The notes under the pieces were generated by a model. That model did no database searches, had not been told where the DNA came from, and was given only the letters and a program-made list of their open reading frames with translations. A stretch of DNA of 64,000 nt from Candidatus Methylospira mobilis (GTDB lineage: Bacteria; Pseudomonadota; Gammaproteobacteria; Methylococcales; Methylococcaceae): NCBI RefSeq assembly GCF_009498235.1, contig NZ_CP044205.1, positions 4,465,389-4,529,388 on the forward strand, given 5' to 3'. Below are positions 1 to 8,816 of the stretch, piece by piece. The translations under genes were made by a program, and so were the position numbers. Position 1 is the first letter of the stretch. Each line of letters opens with the position of its first letter.

Positions 1-50
1 GATGGCTCTAAATCGGCTTGATCTCCTTTGACGGAGGTTCAGTGACGTTT

Positions 51-73
51 ATACCATAATTTTAATATGGTAT
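51..73. promoter_or_regulatory. Perfect palindrome in leader region
   Basis: Two 8-base arms, ATACCATA and TATGGTAT, are exact inverted repeats separated by a 7-base AT-only spacer. It could be an operator or an AT-rich cruciform. It lies about 490 bases before the antiporter gene and about 110 bases before the AT-rich block of the oriC-like cluster, so its target gene is unclear. Confidence 0.4.
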
Positions 74-186
74 TTATCGGTTGCCGGTCAGCTTTTGGGT
101 CGGAAGCAGAACTTCAATGCTGGAGCTGAAAAATCAAGCGATCCGATCCTTTTTAATCCTGTTCAGAACGAAAATGGAAGAGGCCA

Positions 187-390
187 ATCGTAAATAAATA
201 TTCTTTTTTTAAGGAAATTTATTATTATTACGCAAGCTATTTTCTTGTATAACCAAACTAATATATTTAAAATCAATATGTTATTTTTAATTTAAGCTGT
301 GCGCCAATGCGCTGGTTCAGGTGTATGTCCTGTGGGTAACTTTGACTGTTCTTGTAGTTGTGGATAAAGGCTACAGATATCCACAGTATT
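187..390. other. oriC-like cluster: AT-rich block, IHF-like site, DnaA boxes
   Basis: Positions 187-297 are extremely AT-rich. An exact match to the IHF consensus WATCAA-N4-TTR is present at 271-283. Just downstream are three DnaA-box matches: TGTGGGTAA at 331-339 (one mismatch), TGTGGATAA at 359-367 (perfect) and ATATCCACA at 377-385 (one mismatch, opposite orientation). An unwinding element, an IHF site and clustered boxes are the ingredients of a gammaproteobacterial oriC. The rpmH-dnaA gap, the textbook position, shows only one perfect box. This is either the true origin, a DnaA-titrating site, or a DnaA-regulated promoter. A possible 83-residue frame across the region (321-572) has no recognisable features and is not called. 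Confidence 0.45.
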
Positions 391-561
391 TGACCATTTT
401 ATACAGGCGTCATCCACGGCCAAAAAAGCGTCGCAGTCCCACTGATTCAGAAACGAAAACAGCAGCGCCTTGCATACCCCAACCTGGACAGCGCATGGGC
501 TCTACCACTCGAACCAGTAGGGGTTCATGCTGCTTTCTGATAAAGTTTCATAGGGAAGATA

Positions 562-1767
562 ATGGATTTTGAAGCTTCATTTTTAAACATGGCGGAGTCT
601 TACGTGGAAAATTTTCGTTCCGAATTGTTTTTGATCGCGCTGGTTGCGGCATTGGCGCCGCTGATTGCCGAAATCCCCAAGAGTTTTCGCGTACCGGTGG
701 TGATAATGGAATTGCTGCTGGGTATAGTGATCGGCCCGCATATGCTGGGCGTCGCGGTACCCGACGGTCTGGTAGGCGCCATGGGCGAACTTGGATTGAC
801 CTTTTTGCTGTTCATGGTCGGCCTGGAAGTCGAGCCGGGCGCGTTGCGCGGCAAGCCGTTGAAATTGGCGGCGGGAGGTTGGCTGTTGTCGTTTGCGGTT
901 GCCTTGCTGAGCATGTATGCATTGCAGGCTATAGGGCTGATACAAGCGCCTCCGGTGATGGAGGCGGTGGCGCTTTCGACTACGGCGCTCGGCATATTGG
1001 CGCCCATTTTGCGCGATGAAGGTATCCTGGATACGGATTTCGGCAGGCTGATTCTGTCCGCCGCGACCATGGCCGAATTCGGGCCGCTAATCGTGATTTC
1101 GCTGCTGGTACTGCCTACGCACAGTTTCGGCGTGCATACCTTGCTGATGCTGGGTTTTGTCGCCATTGCACTGTTGACCGCGTGGATGACGACTCGCATG
1201 CGTTCGGCCAAATGGCTGGAACTACTTACCCGCACCATGCAAAGCAGCGGGCAATTGCCGGTGCGTTTGTGTATTCTGCTGCAGGCTTTATTGGTGTTGC
1301 TGGCCGCAAAGTTCGGTTTGAATGTGGTGATGGGTGCGTTTGCCGCCGGCATGGTCGTCGGCATGGCGAGCAAGGGCGAAGGCGGTGTTGTGCTGCGCGA
1401 GAAACTGGATGCGATCGGCTACGGCTTTCTGATTCCGTTTTTCTTTATCGTTGTGGGCATGAAATTTAATGTCGGTGCGCTGTTCGCAAGTCCCTTGGTG
1501 CCGTTACAGGTAGTTGCATTGCTGGCTTTGATGGTGCTGATACGCGCCGTCCCGGTTTTTCTATATAAACAGGAGCTGGTTGTTCAAGACCGCGTGCCGT
1601 TCGCGCTGTATTCTTCCACCAGTTTGACTTTGATCGTGGTAATAACTGAAATCGGCGTTTCTTCCGGTTTAATGGGTTCCGATCATGCCGCGGTGCTGGT
1701 CAGTGTCGGTATGATCTCGGTGCTGGCGTTTCCTATATTGGCTGGAAAAATTCGGCATCAACAATAA
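562..1767 (+). CDS. Cation:proton antiporter, CPA2/Kef family
   Basis: A 401-residue polytopic inner-membrane protein with about a dozen hydrophobic segments, typical of the Na+/H+ exchanger domain (PF00999) of the CPA2 family that includes KefB/KefC and other monovalent cation/proton antiporters. It lacks the cytoplasmic RCK/TrkA-N nucleotide-binding domain of KefB/C, so it is a transport domain only. The ATG at 562 follows a purine-rich AGGGAAG at close spacing. A short hydrophilic N-terminus precedes the first membrane helix. It is monocistronic and faces purN convergently. Substrate (K+ or Na+) cannot be decided from sequence; the family assignment is firm. Confidence 0.85.
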   Translation: MDFEASFLNMAESYVENFRSELFLIALVAALAPLIAEIPKSFRVPVVIMELLLGIVIGPHMLGVAVPDGLVGAMGELGLTFLLFMVGLEVEPGALRGKPLKLAAGGWLLSFAVALLSMYALQAIGLIQAPPVMEAVALSTTALGILAPILRDEGILDTDFGRLILSAATMAEFGPLIVISLLVLPTHSFGVHTLLMLGFVAIALLTAWMTTRMRSAKWLELLTRTMQSSGQLPVRLCILLQALLVLLAAKFGLNVVMGAFAAGMVVGMASKGEGGVVLREKLDAIGYGFLIPFFFIVVGMKFNVGALFASPLVPLQVVALLALMVLIRAVPVFLYKQELVVQDRVPFALYSSTSLTLIVVITEIGVSSGLMGSDHAAVLVSVGMISVLAFPILAGKIRHQQ

Positions 1768-1874
1768 GCATATGGCTTAAAATTACTTCCCGAATATGAT
1801 GTATCCGGATTTTTTGGCGGATTGCGCGTAGCGCATCCGCCAAATGGCCTTCCGGCGCAGTCGGTTACGGGAAG

Positions 1875-2498
1875 TTATTGTTGATAAAATCCTAATGGTA
1901 TCTGGGGACCCGGCTGCGGCATTCCTGCCGCTAATTCGGCCAATGTATCTACATAAAGCTGATGTTCCACATTCAAAACGCGCTGGGCCAGCGTCTCGGG
2001 CGTATCGTCCGGCAGAACCGGCACCTTGCGCTGAGCCAGTATCTCGCCATGATCGTATTCGCCGTCCACCAGATGCACGGTCGCGCCGCTTTCTGCTTCT
2101 CCGGCGGCCAGCACAGCCCTGTGCACGTTGATGCCGTACATGCCTTGCCCGCCGAATTTGGGCAATAAAGCCGGGTGGATATTGACGATGCGTCCGCGAT
2201 AAGCTGACAGCGTAGCTGCACCCAGTTTGCGCATGTAACCCGCCAGCACTACCCAATCAGCGCCATGTTGCTGTAGTGCTGCGAGTATTGCATGGTCCAG
2301 CGCCTCAGTGTCGCGATGTGTCTGCAAACTCAGGTGCACGCTGGGAATACCTTCCTTTTGTGCGCGCGCCAATGCACCGGATTCGCGATTGTTGCTGATT
2401 ACCAGCACCGGCTTGCAAGCCAGCTTGCCTGAGTTGCAGGCGTCGATGACAGCCTGCATGTTACTGCCGTTATGGGAGGCCAGGAATGCCAGTTTCAT
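1875..2498 (-). CDS. purN: Phosphoribosylglycinamide formyltransferase (GAR transformylase)
   Basis: Transfers the formyl group of 10-formyl-THF to glycinamide ribonucleotide, step three of purine synthesis, in the cytoplasm. The 207 residues match PurN length (about 212 in E. coli). The N-terminus has the phosphate-binding ASHNGSN loop. The folate/catalytic signature NIHPALLPKFGGQGMYG follows near residue 105, and the later HLVDGEYDHG carries the conserved aspartate. Purine enzyme partner purM is not adjacent: the gene stands alone between a convergent antiporter and a divergent histidine kinase, with a 210-base gap to the latter. Confidence 0.93.
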   Translation of the reverse strand: MKLAFLASHNGSNMQAVIDACNSGKLACKPVLVISNNRESGALARAQKEGIPSVHLSLQTHRDTEALDHAILAALQQHGADWVVLAGYMRKLGAATLSAYRGRIVNIHPALLPKFGGQGMYGINVHRAVLAAGEAESGATVHLVDGEYDHGEILAQRKVPVLPDDTPETLAQRVLNVEHQLYVDTLAELAAGMPQPGPQIPLGFYQQ

Positions 2499-2708
2499 TT
2501 TTATAATTAATTCGTTTGTATGTTTTCAGGTGGCTTGCCCGGTTGATGGAAACAACATTTCCGTAGCGTGCCTGATATTCAGGTCGCATCATAACCCGCG
2601 CCGGCAATTCGTGCAGTTGCTGAATCGGATAGCGGGTGCGATTTGTGATCATTAGCCTCGTGTCAGTCAGATTGGGCGACAGTGAGTCAGTGTTAATAAG
2701 GAAATATT

Positions 2709-5351
2709 ATGCGATTACACGCCAGTCACCGGCTTCAAATGCGAAATGTTGCCGTATTCATGTTGCTGCTGGTCATCGGCTGTCAACTGTCGTTTGTCCT
2801 GCTGGCGTTGTACGGCTCTCATATCGTTGATAATTATCTGCCGCTGCATACGATACTCGAAACATTTACCGTGGTGGTGGCGTCGCAGGTATTTTCGGTA
2901 GGCTGGAATGCTTATCGTCGAGGACTCCCCAGCAACATTCTGCGAATTGCCTGCGCGTTTCTTGGCGTAGGGCTGCTTGATTGTTCGCATATGCTGTCTT
3001 ATACAGGCATGCCTGATTTCGTGACTCCGAGCGGCCCGCAGAAAGCAATCATTTTCTGGCTGGCTGCGCGCGTGCTGGCCGCTGTTACTCTGTTTACGGT
3101 CGCCGTTACGCCCTGGCGACCGCTTACATCGGCGGTCAACCGTTATTTTCTGCTTGTTCCCGTACTGCTTCTGGTCGCTGCTCTGCACTGGCTGTTCCTG
3201 TTTCATGCTGATTTACTTCCCATTTTTTTCATCCCTGGAAAGGGATTGACGCTGTTCAAAATTTACATCGAATACACGATTATTGCGCTCAATCTGGTTA
3301 CTGCCTTGATTCTGTTGCTGCGCATGCGTAATCCGCTGCCGTTCAATGCGGCCGGTCTGGTCGGCGTGGTGTGTACGATGGCGATGAGTGAATTCTTTTT
3401 TACGCGCTATGTCGATTTCACCGATACTTTTAATCTGTTGGGACATATTTATAAAATCGTCTCCTATCTGTTTCTGTATTTTGCAATTTTCGTAGAGACT
3501 ATCGAGCATCCTTACAACCAGTTGCAAGCATCGCAAAATCAAATGCAGGCCATGCTGGACGCCATGCCAGAAATGATGTTAGAGCTGGGATTTGATGGAC
3601 GACTCTATTACTACCATGCCGCAAAAACAGGTTTTCTGGCTGTTCCCGTCAGCGAAATTCCAGGCAAGTCGATAAGCGACATTATGCCGGGGACCGCAGC
3701 TGAAATTCTGTTCTCCGCATTGCATGAAACCGAACGGAAAGGACATTCCCAGGGCAGGCAGGTCGAGCTAAACCTGCCGGAGGGGGGGCGATGGTTTGTA
3801 CTTTCAGCATCCCGCAAGACCGCTCTCAAAGGAGAGGAACCCCACTTTATCGTACTGCTGCACGACATCACTGATCGTAAGCGCGCGGAGGAAGAACTTG
3901 GGCGCTACAAAGACCAGTTGGAAGAAACTATACAGCGCCGTACGGCGGAATTGCTGCTGGCGCGCGATGCGGCTGAAGCGGCCAATAAGGCCAAGAGCCT
4001 GTTTCTGGCCAATATGAGCCACGAGCTGCGCACCCCGATGAACGCCATTCTCGGTTTCTCCAATATGATGAGCCGCGATCCGTATTTGACGGAAAGCCAG
4101 TGCGAAAATCTCGGTATCATCAAACGTAGCGGCGAACACCTGCTGAGCCTGATTAACGATGTGCTGGAAATGGCCAAAATCGAGGCTGGACGGCAGCAGC
4201 TGGAGATCGCTCCGTTCGACCTGTCCGGCATGGTGCGGGATGTTACCGAGATGATGAGCGTGCGCGCCCATGAAAAAGGTTTGCTGTTGCTGCTTGATCA
4301 ATCGTCCGAATTTCCGCGTTATATCAAGGGCGATGAGACGCGTCTGCGTCAGGTGCTGGTCAATCTGGTTGGCAATGCGCTAAAGTTCACCACACACGGG
4401 GGCGTGACCATTCGTCTGGGCGTGAAACAGAACGCGAAGCGGCACTTGCTGATTGAGGTCGAGGATACCGGCATAGGCATCAACCCTGAAGACCAGAAAC
4501 GTTTGTTCGAGCCTTTTGTGCAATTGGCGAAAGCAGGAGAGCAAAAGGGAACCGGACTGGGTTTGGTCATTTCACGCCAGTTTATACAATTGATGGGTGG
4601 GACCATGGCCGTCGAAAGCGCGAAGGGTAAGGGATCGCTGTTTCGGGTTGAATTGCCGGTGGAACTGGCAGACATGGCCGACGTGCTGAAAGGGGAGAAA
4701 CAAGGCGAAGTTATAGGACTTGCCCCGGGTCAGCCGCGCTACCGCATATTGATCACCGAGAATCAGTATGAGAACCAGCTGTTACTGAGCAGATTGATGA
4801 CCTGCGTAGATCAGGACGTAAAAATAGCCGAAAACGGCGAACAGTGCGTGAAAATTTTCCAGGAATGGCATCCTGATCTGATCTGGATGGACCGGCGCAT
4901 GCCGGTCATGGATGGCATGGAAGCCACGCGGCGCATCCGCCAATTGCCCGGCGGCGGAGAGGTAAAGATCGTTGCGGTTACCGCGTCGGCCTTCAAGGAT
5001 CAACAACAGGAAATGCTGGATGCCGGCATGAACGAATTCGTACGCAAGCCTTACCGTTTCGAGGAAATTTATGACAGCCTGGCGCGGCAGCTGGACGTAA
5101 AGTACCGCTATGCTGCCGACGCCTGGCACGACCGTGCATCCGTCGAGCTGACATCGGCAATGCTGCTCGCGTTGCCTGCGGCGCTGCGCAAGGAACTTAA
5201 GTCGGCCCTGGAAAGTCTGGACAGGGATCGAATATCGGCAGCGATCCGGCAGGTCTGTGAAATTGATTCGAAATCAGGCGGAATTCTGTTTCTTTTGACG
5301 GAAAACTTCGACTATCCGGCAATTCTGAATGCGCTTGATGGGATCGGATAA
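2709..5351 (+). CDS. MASE3-PAS hybrid sensor histidine kinase with receiver domain
   Basis: An 880-residue membrane sensor kinase. Residues about 10-270 form a multi-helix MASE3-type sensor with the family pattern DCSHMLSYTGMPDF and WLAARVLAA. A PAS-like segment at about 280-395 and a short coiled coil follow. The HisKA H-box FLANMSHELRTPMNAILGF has its phospho-accepting histidine at 438. The HATPase domain has N box (NLVGNALKFT), DTGIGI and GTGLGLVI. A C-terminal receiver has aspartate 728 in WMDRRMPVMDG. After the receiver, about 90 residues (roughly 790-880) may be a degenerate Hpt-like tail. No response regulator lies next to it, so it probably signals by phosphorelay to a distant partner. 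MASE3 ligands are unknown. Confidence 0.88.
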   Translation: MRLHASHRLQMRNVAVFMLLLVIGCQLSFVLLALYGSHIVDNYLPLHTILETFTVVVASQVFSVGWNAYRRGLPSNILRIACAFLGVGLLDCSHMLSYTGMPDFVTPSGPQKAIIFWLAARVLAAVTLFTVAVTPWRPLTSAVNRYFLLVPVLLLVAALHWLFLFHADLLPIFFIPGKGLTLFKIYIEYTIIALNLVTALILLLRMRNPLPFNAAGLVGVVCTMAMSEFFFTRYVDFTDTFNLLGHIYKIVSYLFLYFAIFVETIEHPYNQLQASQNQMQAMLDAMPEMMLELGFDGRLYYYHAAKTGFLAVPVSEIPGKSISDIMPGTAAEILFSALHETERKGHSQGRQVELNLPEGGRWFVLSASRKTALKGEEPHFIVLLHDITDRKRAEEELGRYKDQLEETIQRRTAELLLARDAAEAANKAKSLFLANMSHELRTPMNAILGFSNMMSRDPYLTESQCENLGIIKRSGEHLLSLINDVLEMAKIEAGRQQLEIAPFDLSGMVRDVTEMMSVRAHEKGLLLLLDQSSEFPRYIKGDETRLRQVLVNLVGNALKFTTHGGVTIRLGVKQNAKRHLLIEVEDTGIGINPEDQKRLFEPFVQLAKAGEQKGTGLGLVISRQFIQLMGGTMAVESAKGKGSLFRVELPVELADMADVLKGEKQGEVIGLAPGQPRYRILITENQYENQLLLSRLMTCVDQDVKIAENGEQCVKIFQEWHPDLIWMDRRMPVMDGMEATRRIRQLPGGGEVKIVAVTASAFKDQQQEMLDAGMNEFVRKPYRFEEIYDSLARQLDVKYRYAADAWHDRASVELTSAMLLALPAALRKELKSALESLDRDRISAAIRQVCEIDSKSGGILFLLTENFDYPAILNALDGIG

Positions 5352-5668
5352 ATCCGTCATAAAGCGTAATTGCAAGACTGGCAATCCATGCTGACCAGCG
5401 CTGATCGCCTGCAGTTTGAGCGTTTCGACCGAGTACGGTCAGACCGGCTTTGTGGGGGGCTGCTCCATCGGCGCGACGTCGGCGCAATACAACCCCGGCC
5501 GTCTAACCAGCGGAGGCGCAACTGCGGCAACCAGTCAGGTAATCAATCGCCCTGACGAAAAAGTTATCATGCACCGCTCTTAGTTGTTTTTTTAAGTAAG
5601 GGTTCAAAGTCCCAACAGTGGTTGGCTCATGAAACTTATCCTCGGTTTTGTTCCTACTTTTGTGATTA
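5352..5668. other. Non-coding gap with a possible degraded reading frame
   Basis: 317 bases between the kinase and hisC. A stop-to-stop frame of about 60 codons runs from 5395 to 5580 and reads like a lipoprotein or envelope protein fragment (LIACSLSVSTEYGQTGFVGG). It has no credible start codon or ribosome binding site. No terminator hairpin with a T-run was recognised, although a T-rich stretch lies near 5585. Confidence 0.25.
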
Positions 5669-6760
5669 ATGCGAACTGAAGCAATGAAAGAACTTTGGAG
5701 CAACAGCATTCGGGGCCTCGAGCCTTACAGTCCTGGGGAACAGCAGGCAATTGACCGGCTTATCAAGCTGAACACCAACGAGAATCCCTATCCTCCATCG
5801 GCCGCCGTTCTCAGCGCCTTGCGGGATGCGGTTAACGCGGATCTCCGGCTGTATCCCGATCCGGAAGGAAAAGCGCTCAAGCAAACGATCGCCGATATGC
5901 ACGGACTTGACCCGGCCAATGTTTTTGTTGGCAACGGTTCGGACGAAGTTCTGGCGCATGCCTTTTTCGCATTGCTCAAACACGAATTGCCCATTCTATT
6001 TCCCGATGTCAGCTACAGCTTCTATCCGGTTTATTGCGCGCTTTACGGAATCAAATACGAAACTGTGCCGCTGGACGACAATTTCCGGGTCAATGTCGCC
6101 GATTATGCACGCCCGAACGGAGGTATTGTGCTGCCTAACCCGAACGCGCCTACCGGTATGGCCCTCCGGCCCGATCAGTTCAGGTCTTTGCTGGAGCGGT
6201 GCAGAAATAGCGTCGTGGCAGTCGACGAAGCCTATGTCGATTTTGGAGCCGATAGTCTAGTACCGCTGGTTAAGGAGTTTCCCAACTTGCTGGTTGTTCA
6301 AACCCTGTCCAAGTCGCGTTCACTGGCCGGACTACGCGTCGGTTTCGCCATCGGTGACGCGAACCTGATTGCAGCGCTCGATCTCGTCAAGGGCTGTTTT
6401 AACTCCTACCCGCTGGATCGGCTCGCGCTTGCCGGTGCTGTAGCGGCGTTGCGAGACCGGGAGTATTTCGAAACGACGCGCGCGCAAGTGGTCGAAAGCC
6501 GGGAATGGCTCGCAAAAGAACTCTCGATGCTCGGCTTTCAGGTGTTGCCGTCTTCGGCAAACTTTATTTTTGCTCGGCATCCGTTGCATGACGCCCTGGA
6601 AGTGCAGCAGCAGCTTCGCGAGAAGAAAATCCTAGTCCGGCATTTTACACAGCAGCGTATCGCCGGGTTCCTGAGAATTTCCGTCGGTACCGACGAAGAG
6701 TGCAGGCGGCTTGTTGAAGCTATGCGTGGCATATTGCGAGATAGCGGGAGCCGACCTTAG
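5669..6760 (+). CDS. hisC: Histidinol-phosphate aminotransferase
   Basis: PLP-dependent fold-type I aminotransferase converting imidazole-acetol phosphate and glutamate to histidinol phosphate. The sequence has the N-terminal LNTNENPYPPS, the phosphate-site VGNGSDEVL, NPNAPTG, VDEAYVDF, and the PLP lysine 215 in TLSKSRSLAGLRVGFAI, all diagnostic of HisC. Length 363 is normal. The upstream ATG (5669) is used; an internal ATG at 5684 gives a start closer to the usual N-terminus and neither has a strong Shine-Dalgarno. No other his genes are adjacent, so this may be one of two HisC paralogues, with possible activity on aromatic amino acids. Confidence 0.9.
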   Translation: MRTEAMKELWSNSIRGLEPYSPGEQQAIDRLIKLNTNENPYPPSAAVLSALRDAVNADLRLYPDPEGKALKQTIADMHGLDPANVFVGNGSDEVLAHAFFALLKHELPILFPDVSYSFYPVYCALYGIKYETVPLDDNFRVNVADYARPNGGIVLPNPNAPTGMALRPDQFRSLLERCRNSVVAVDEAYVDFGADSLVPLVKEFPNLLVVQTLSKSRSLAGLRVGFAIGDANLIAALDLVKGCFNSYPLDRLALAGAVAALRDREYFETTRAQVVESREWLAKELSMLGFQVLPSSANFIFARHPLHDALEVQQQLREKKILVRHFTQQRIAGFLRISVGTDEECRRLVEAMRGILRDSGSRP

Positions 6761-7063
6761 CGCAGTAGCTGCTGCTCGCGCCATAGCATGGCTTCCGTTT
6801 CGCACAAGCCGGGCGCGGTCCGGCTCTCCTGAAGCGGTAATATCTTCCGATTGCTTGTGATCTGGGCGAACCTGACTGTGCGGATATTGCGTTTCCTGTT
6901 TCTTCCCGGAAGACAACAACCTCTCCGGCAGGCTATACTTTGTGGGTATTCTTATCCCCTGTCCGCTCCCTCCCTGCCGAAGGGGTAGAGGCAGAAAAAC
7001 CGGGGTTCCGATTAAAATCTTTACATTCCATCAATCAACCCGGCAAACATTGAGGCGACAGCG
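6761..7063. other. Non-coding gap, hisC to hemC
   Basis: 303 bases. A pyrimidine-rich stretch, CTGTCCGCTCCCTCCCTGCC, sits near 6960, and the promoter of the hem operon presumably lies here. No riboswitch, repeat or clear terminator was recognised. Confidence 0.3.
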
Positions 7064-7993
7064 GTGAACGGGGAAGTCATTCGTATAGCAACAAGACAAA
7101 GTCCGCTGGCGTTATGGCAGGCCGAGCATGTCGCCCTGAGATTGCGTGAAGCGCATCCCGGTTTGACAACCGAACTGGTGCGCATGACCACGCGCGGGGA
7201 CCAGATGCTGGACGCGCCGCTGGCGAAAGTCGGCGGCAAGGGGTTGTTCGTCAAGGAACTCGAGCAGGGCATGCTTGAAAACCGCGCGGATATAGCTGTG
7301 CACTCAATGAAGGATGTGCCGGTGGAATTTCCGTCAGGCCTGCATCTCGCCGCGATATTGACGCGCGAAGATCCGCGCGACGCCTTAGTCTCCAACCGTT
7401 ATGCATTCTTCCGCGATTTACCTGCAAATGCGCGCATCGGCACCTCCAGCCTCAGACGCCAATGCCAGATCAAGGCGCATTTGCCCGGCTGTGAAATCCT
7501 GAATTTGCGCGGCAATGTCAATACCCGTCTGGCCAAGCTCGACAGCGGCGAATTCGACGCCATCATACTCGCCGGCGCCGGCCTGAAACGCCTGGGTATG
7601 GGAGAACGCATTACCGAATCGCTTGCCGTCGAGCTGAGTCTGCCCGCGATAGGACAAGGCGCAATCGGCATCGAATGTCGAAGCGGCGATGTGCGCATCA
7701 ACATGTTGCTGCAGGCTTTGAACGATGAAACTACCGCAATGCTGGTGGGAGCGGAACGTGCGATGAACCAGCGCCTGCAAGGTGGCTGCCAGGTGCCGAT
7801 AGCCGGATATGCGCAAATGCTGGAAGGCCGGATAGCGTTGCAAGGACTGGTGGGTTCGCCTGACGGTAAAACCATCATCCGCGGCAATGTCCGTGGCGCG
7901 CCGAATGAAGCCCAGGCGCTCGGCGTGCGGCTGGCGGACGATCTGCTCGGACGCGGCGCCGAAGATATATTGAAGGCTTTGTACGCTGCCTGA
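7064..7993 (+). CDS. hemC: Porphobilinogen deaminase (hydroxymethylbilane synthase)
   Basis: Polymerises four porphobilinogens to hydroxymethylbilane in tetrapyrrole synthesis. The 309 residues are the normal length. Visible signatures are the N-terminal [59 protein letters not shown] and the cofactor-attaching cysteine 242 in [13 protein letters not shown], the same number as in E. coli. Translation starts at GTG 7064 with an AGG about nine bases upstream. It is the first gene of a tight hemC-hemD-hemX-hemY operon. Confidence 0.96.
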   Translation: MNGEVIRIATRQSPLALWQAEHVALRLREAHPGLTTELVRMTTRGDQMLDAPLAKVGGKGLFVKELEQGMLENRADIAVHSMKDVPVEFPSGLHLAAILTREDPRDALVSNRYAFFRDLPANARIGTSSLRRQCQIKAHLPGCEILNLRGNVNTRLAKLDSGEFDAIILAGAGLKRLGMGERITESLAVELSLPAIGQGAIGIECRSGDVRINMLLQALNDETTAMLVGAERAMNQRLQGGCQVPIAGYAQMLEGRIALQGLVGSPDGKTIIRGNVRGAPNEAQALGVRLADDLLGRGAEDILKALYAA

Positions 7994-8003
7994 TCCCGTT
8001 TCC

Positions 8004-8792
8004 ATGGGCAACACGCACAAAAAATCGCATAGGCTGACGGTTCTGGTCACTCGTCCTCCGGGACAGGCGGACGAATTGTGCTACATGCTGGAAGCGGCGG
8101 GAGTGCGCGCCGTTCATCTGCCGTTGATGGAAATCGACGCCTGTGGGCTGGATGCGGGCGTACTTGAACGGTCGGCGCAGGATAAATCGTATGACTGGCT
8201 TATATTTATCAGCGCCAACGCCGTACAATACGGCGCAGGCATGGTTGCCTTGCTTGCCGGACATGGCAGTAATCCGGCTTGCGCGGCGATAGGAAAGGCG
8301 ACGGCGCATAAACTCGATAGTATGGGAATAGCGGTAGATCTGCTCCCGGAAGAACCTGCCGGCAGCGAAATGCTGTTGGCGTGCGCGCAATTCGAAAACG
8401 CCGCCGGACTGAAATGCCTTATCATACGCGGCGAAGGCGGACGTGAACTGCTGGCGGATGAGTTAAGAAACAGAGGCGCTACAGTAGATTATCTCGAAGT
8501 ATATCGGCGCGTGCCGATAGTAATAAACCCGCAGCGCTTCATCGAACTATCCCGGCAGGATAAGGTCGATATCGTAACGGTAACATCGGGAGAAAACCTG
8601 GGACACCTGACCCGGCAACTCCCCGCCGATATGCGCGAGGCGTGGCTGAAAAAGCCTATAATTGTCATGGGAGAACGCATGAAGCAGCAGGCGCTGGCGC
8701 TGGGTTACGATACGGTAGTATCGACCGGGGCAAATAATCAGGCTATCGTGGATGCAGTGACGGCGCTCGGCCGCAACAGGTTTCAGTTTTAA
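8004..8792 (+). CDS. hemD: Uroporphyrinogen-III synthase
   Basis: Cyclises hydroxymethylbilane with inversion of ring D to give uroporphyrinogen III. The family is poorly conserved, but the two-lobe pattern is visible: N-terminal VLVTRPPGQADELCYMLEAAG, LIFISANAVQYG, AIGKATAHKL and C-terminal RGEGGRELLADELRNRGATV with VDIVTVTSGENL. The 262 residues fit the family. It starts 10 bases after hemC stops and is followed by hemX, and this position makes the call firm. Confidence 0.93.
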   Translation: MGNTHKKSHRLTVLVTRPPGQADELCYMLEAAGVRAVHLPLMEIDACGLDAGVLERSAQDKSYDWLIFISANAVQYGAGMVALLAGHGSNPACAAIGKATAHKLDSMGIAVDLLPEEPAGSEMLLACAQFENAAGLKCLIIRGEGGRELLADELRNRGATVDYLEVYRRVPIVINPQRFIELSRQDKVDIVTVTSGENLGHLTRQLPADMREAWLKKPIIVMGERMKQQALALGYDTVVSTGANNQAIVDAVTALGRNRFQF

Positions 8793-8816
8793 GCAAATTC
8801 GAATGGGGATACGACA

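Noticed and set aside
321-572. 83-codon frame before the antiporter
   Set aside because: It runs through the DnaA-box cluster, has no ribosome site and an unnatural composition.
600-1373. Long antisense frame inside the antiporter gene
   Set aside because: Shadow of a GC-rich hydrophobic gene; no start signal or recognisable domain.
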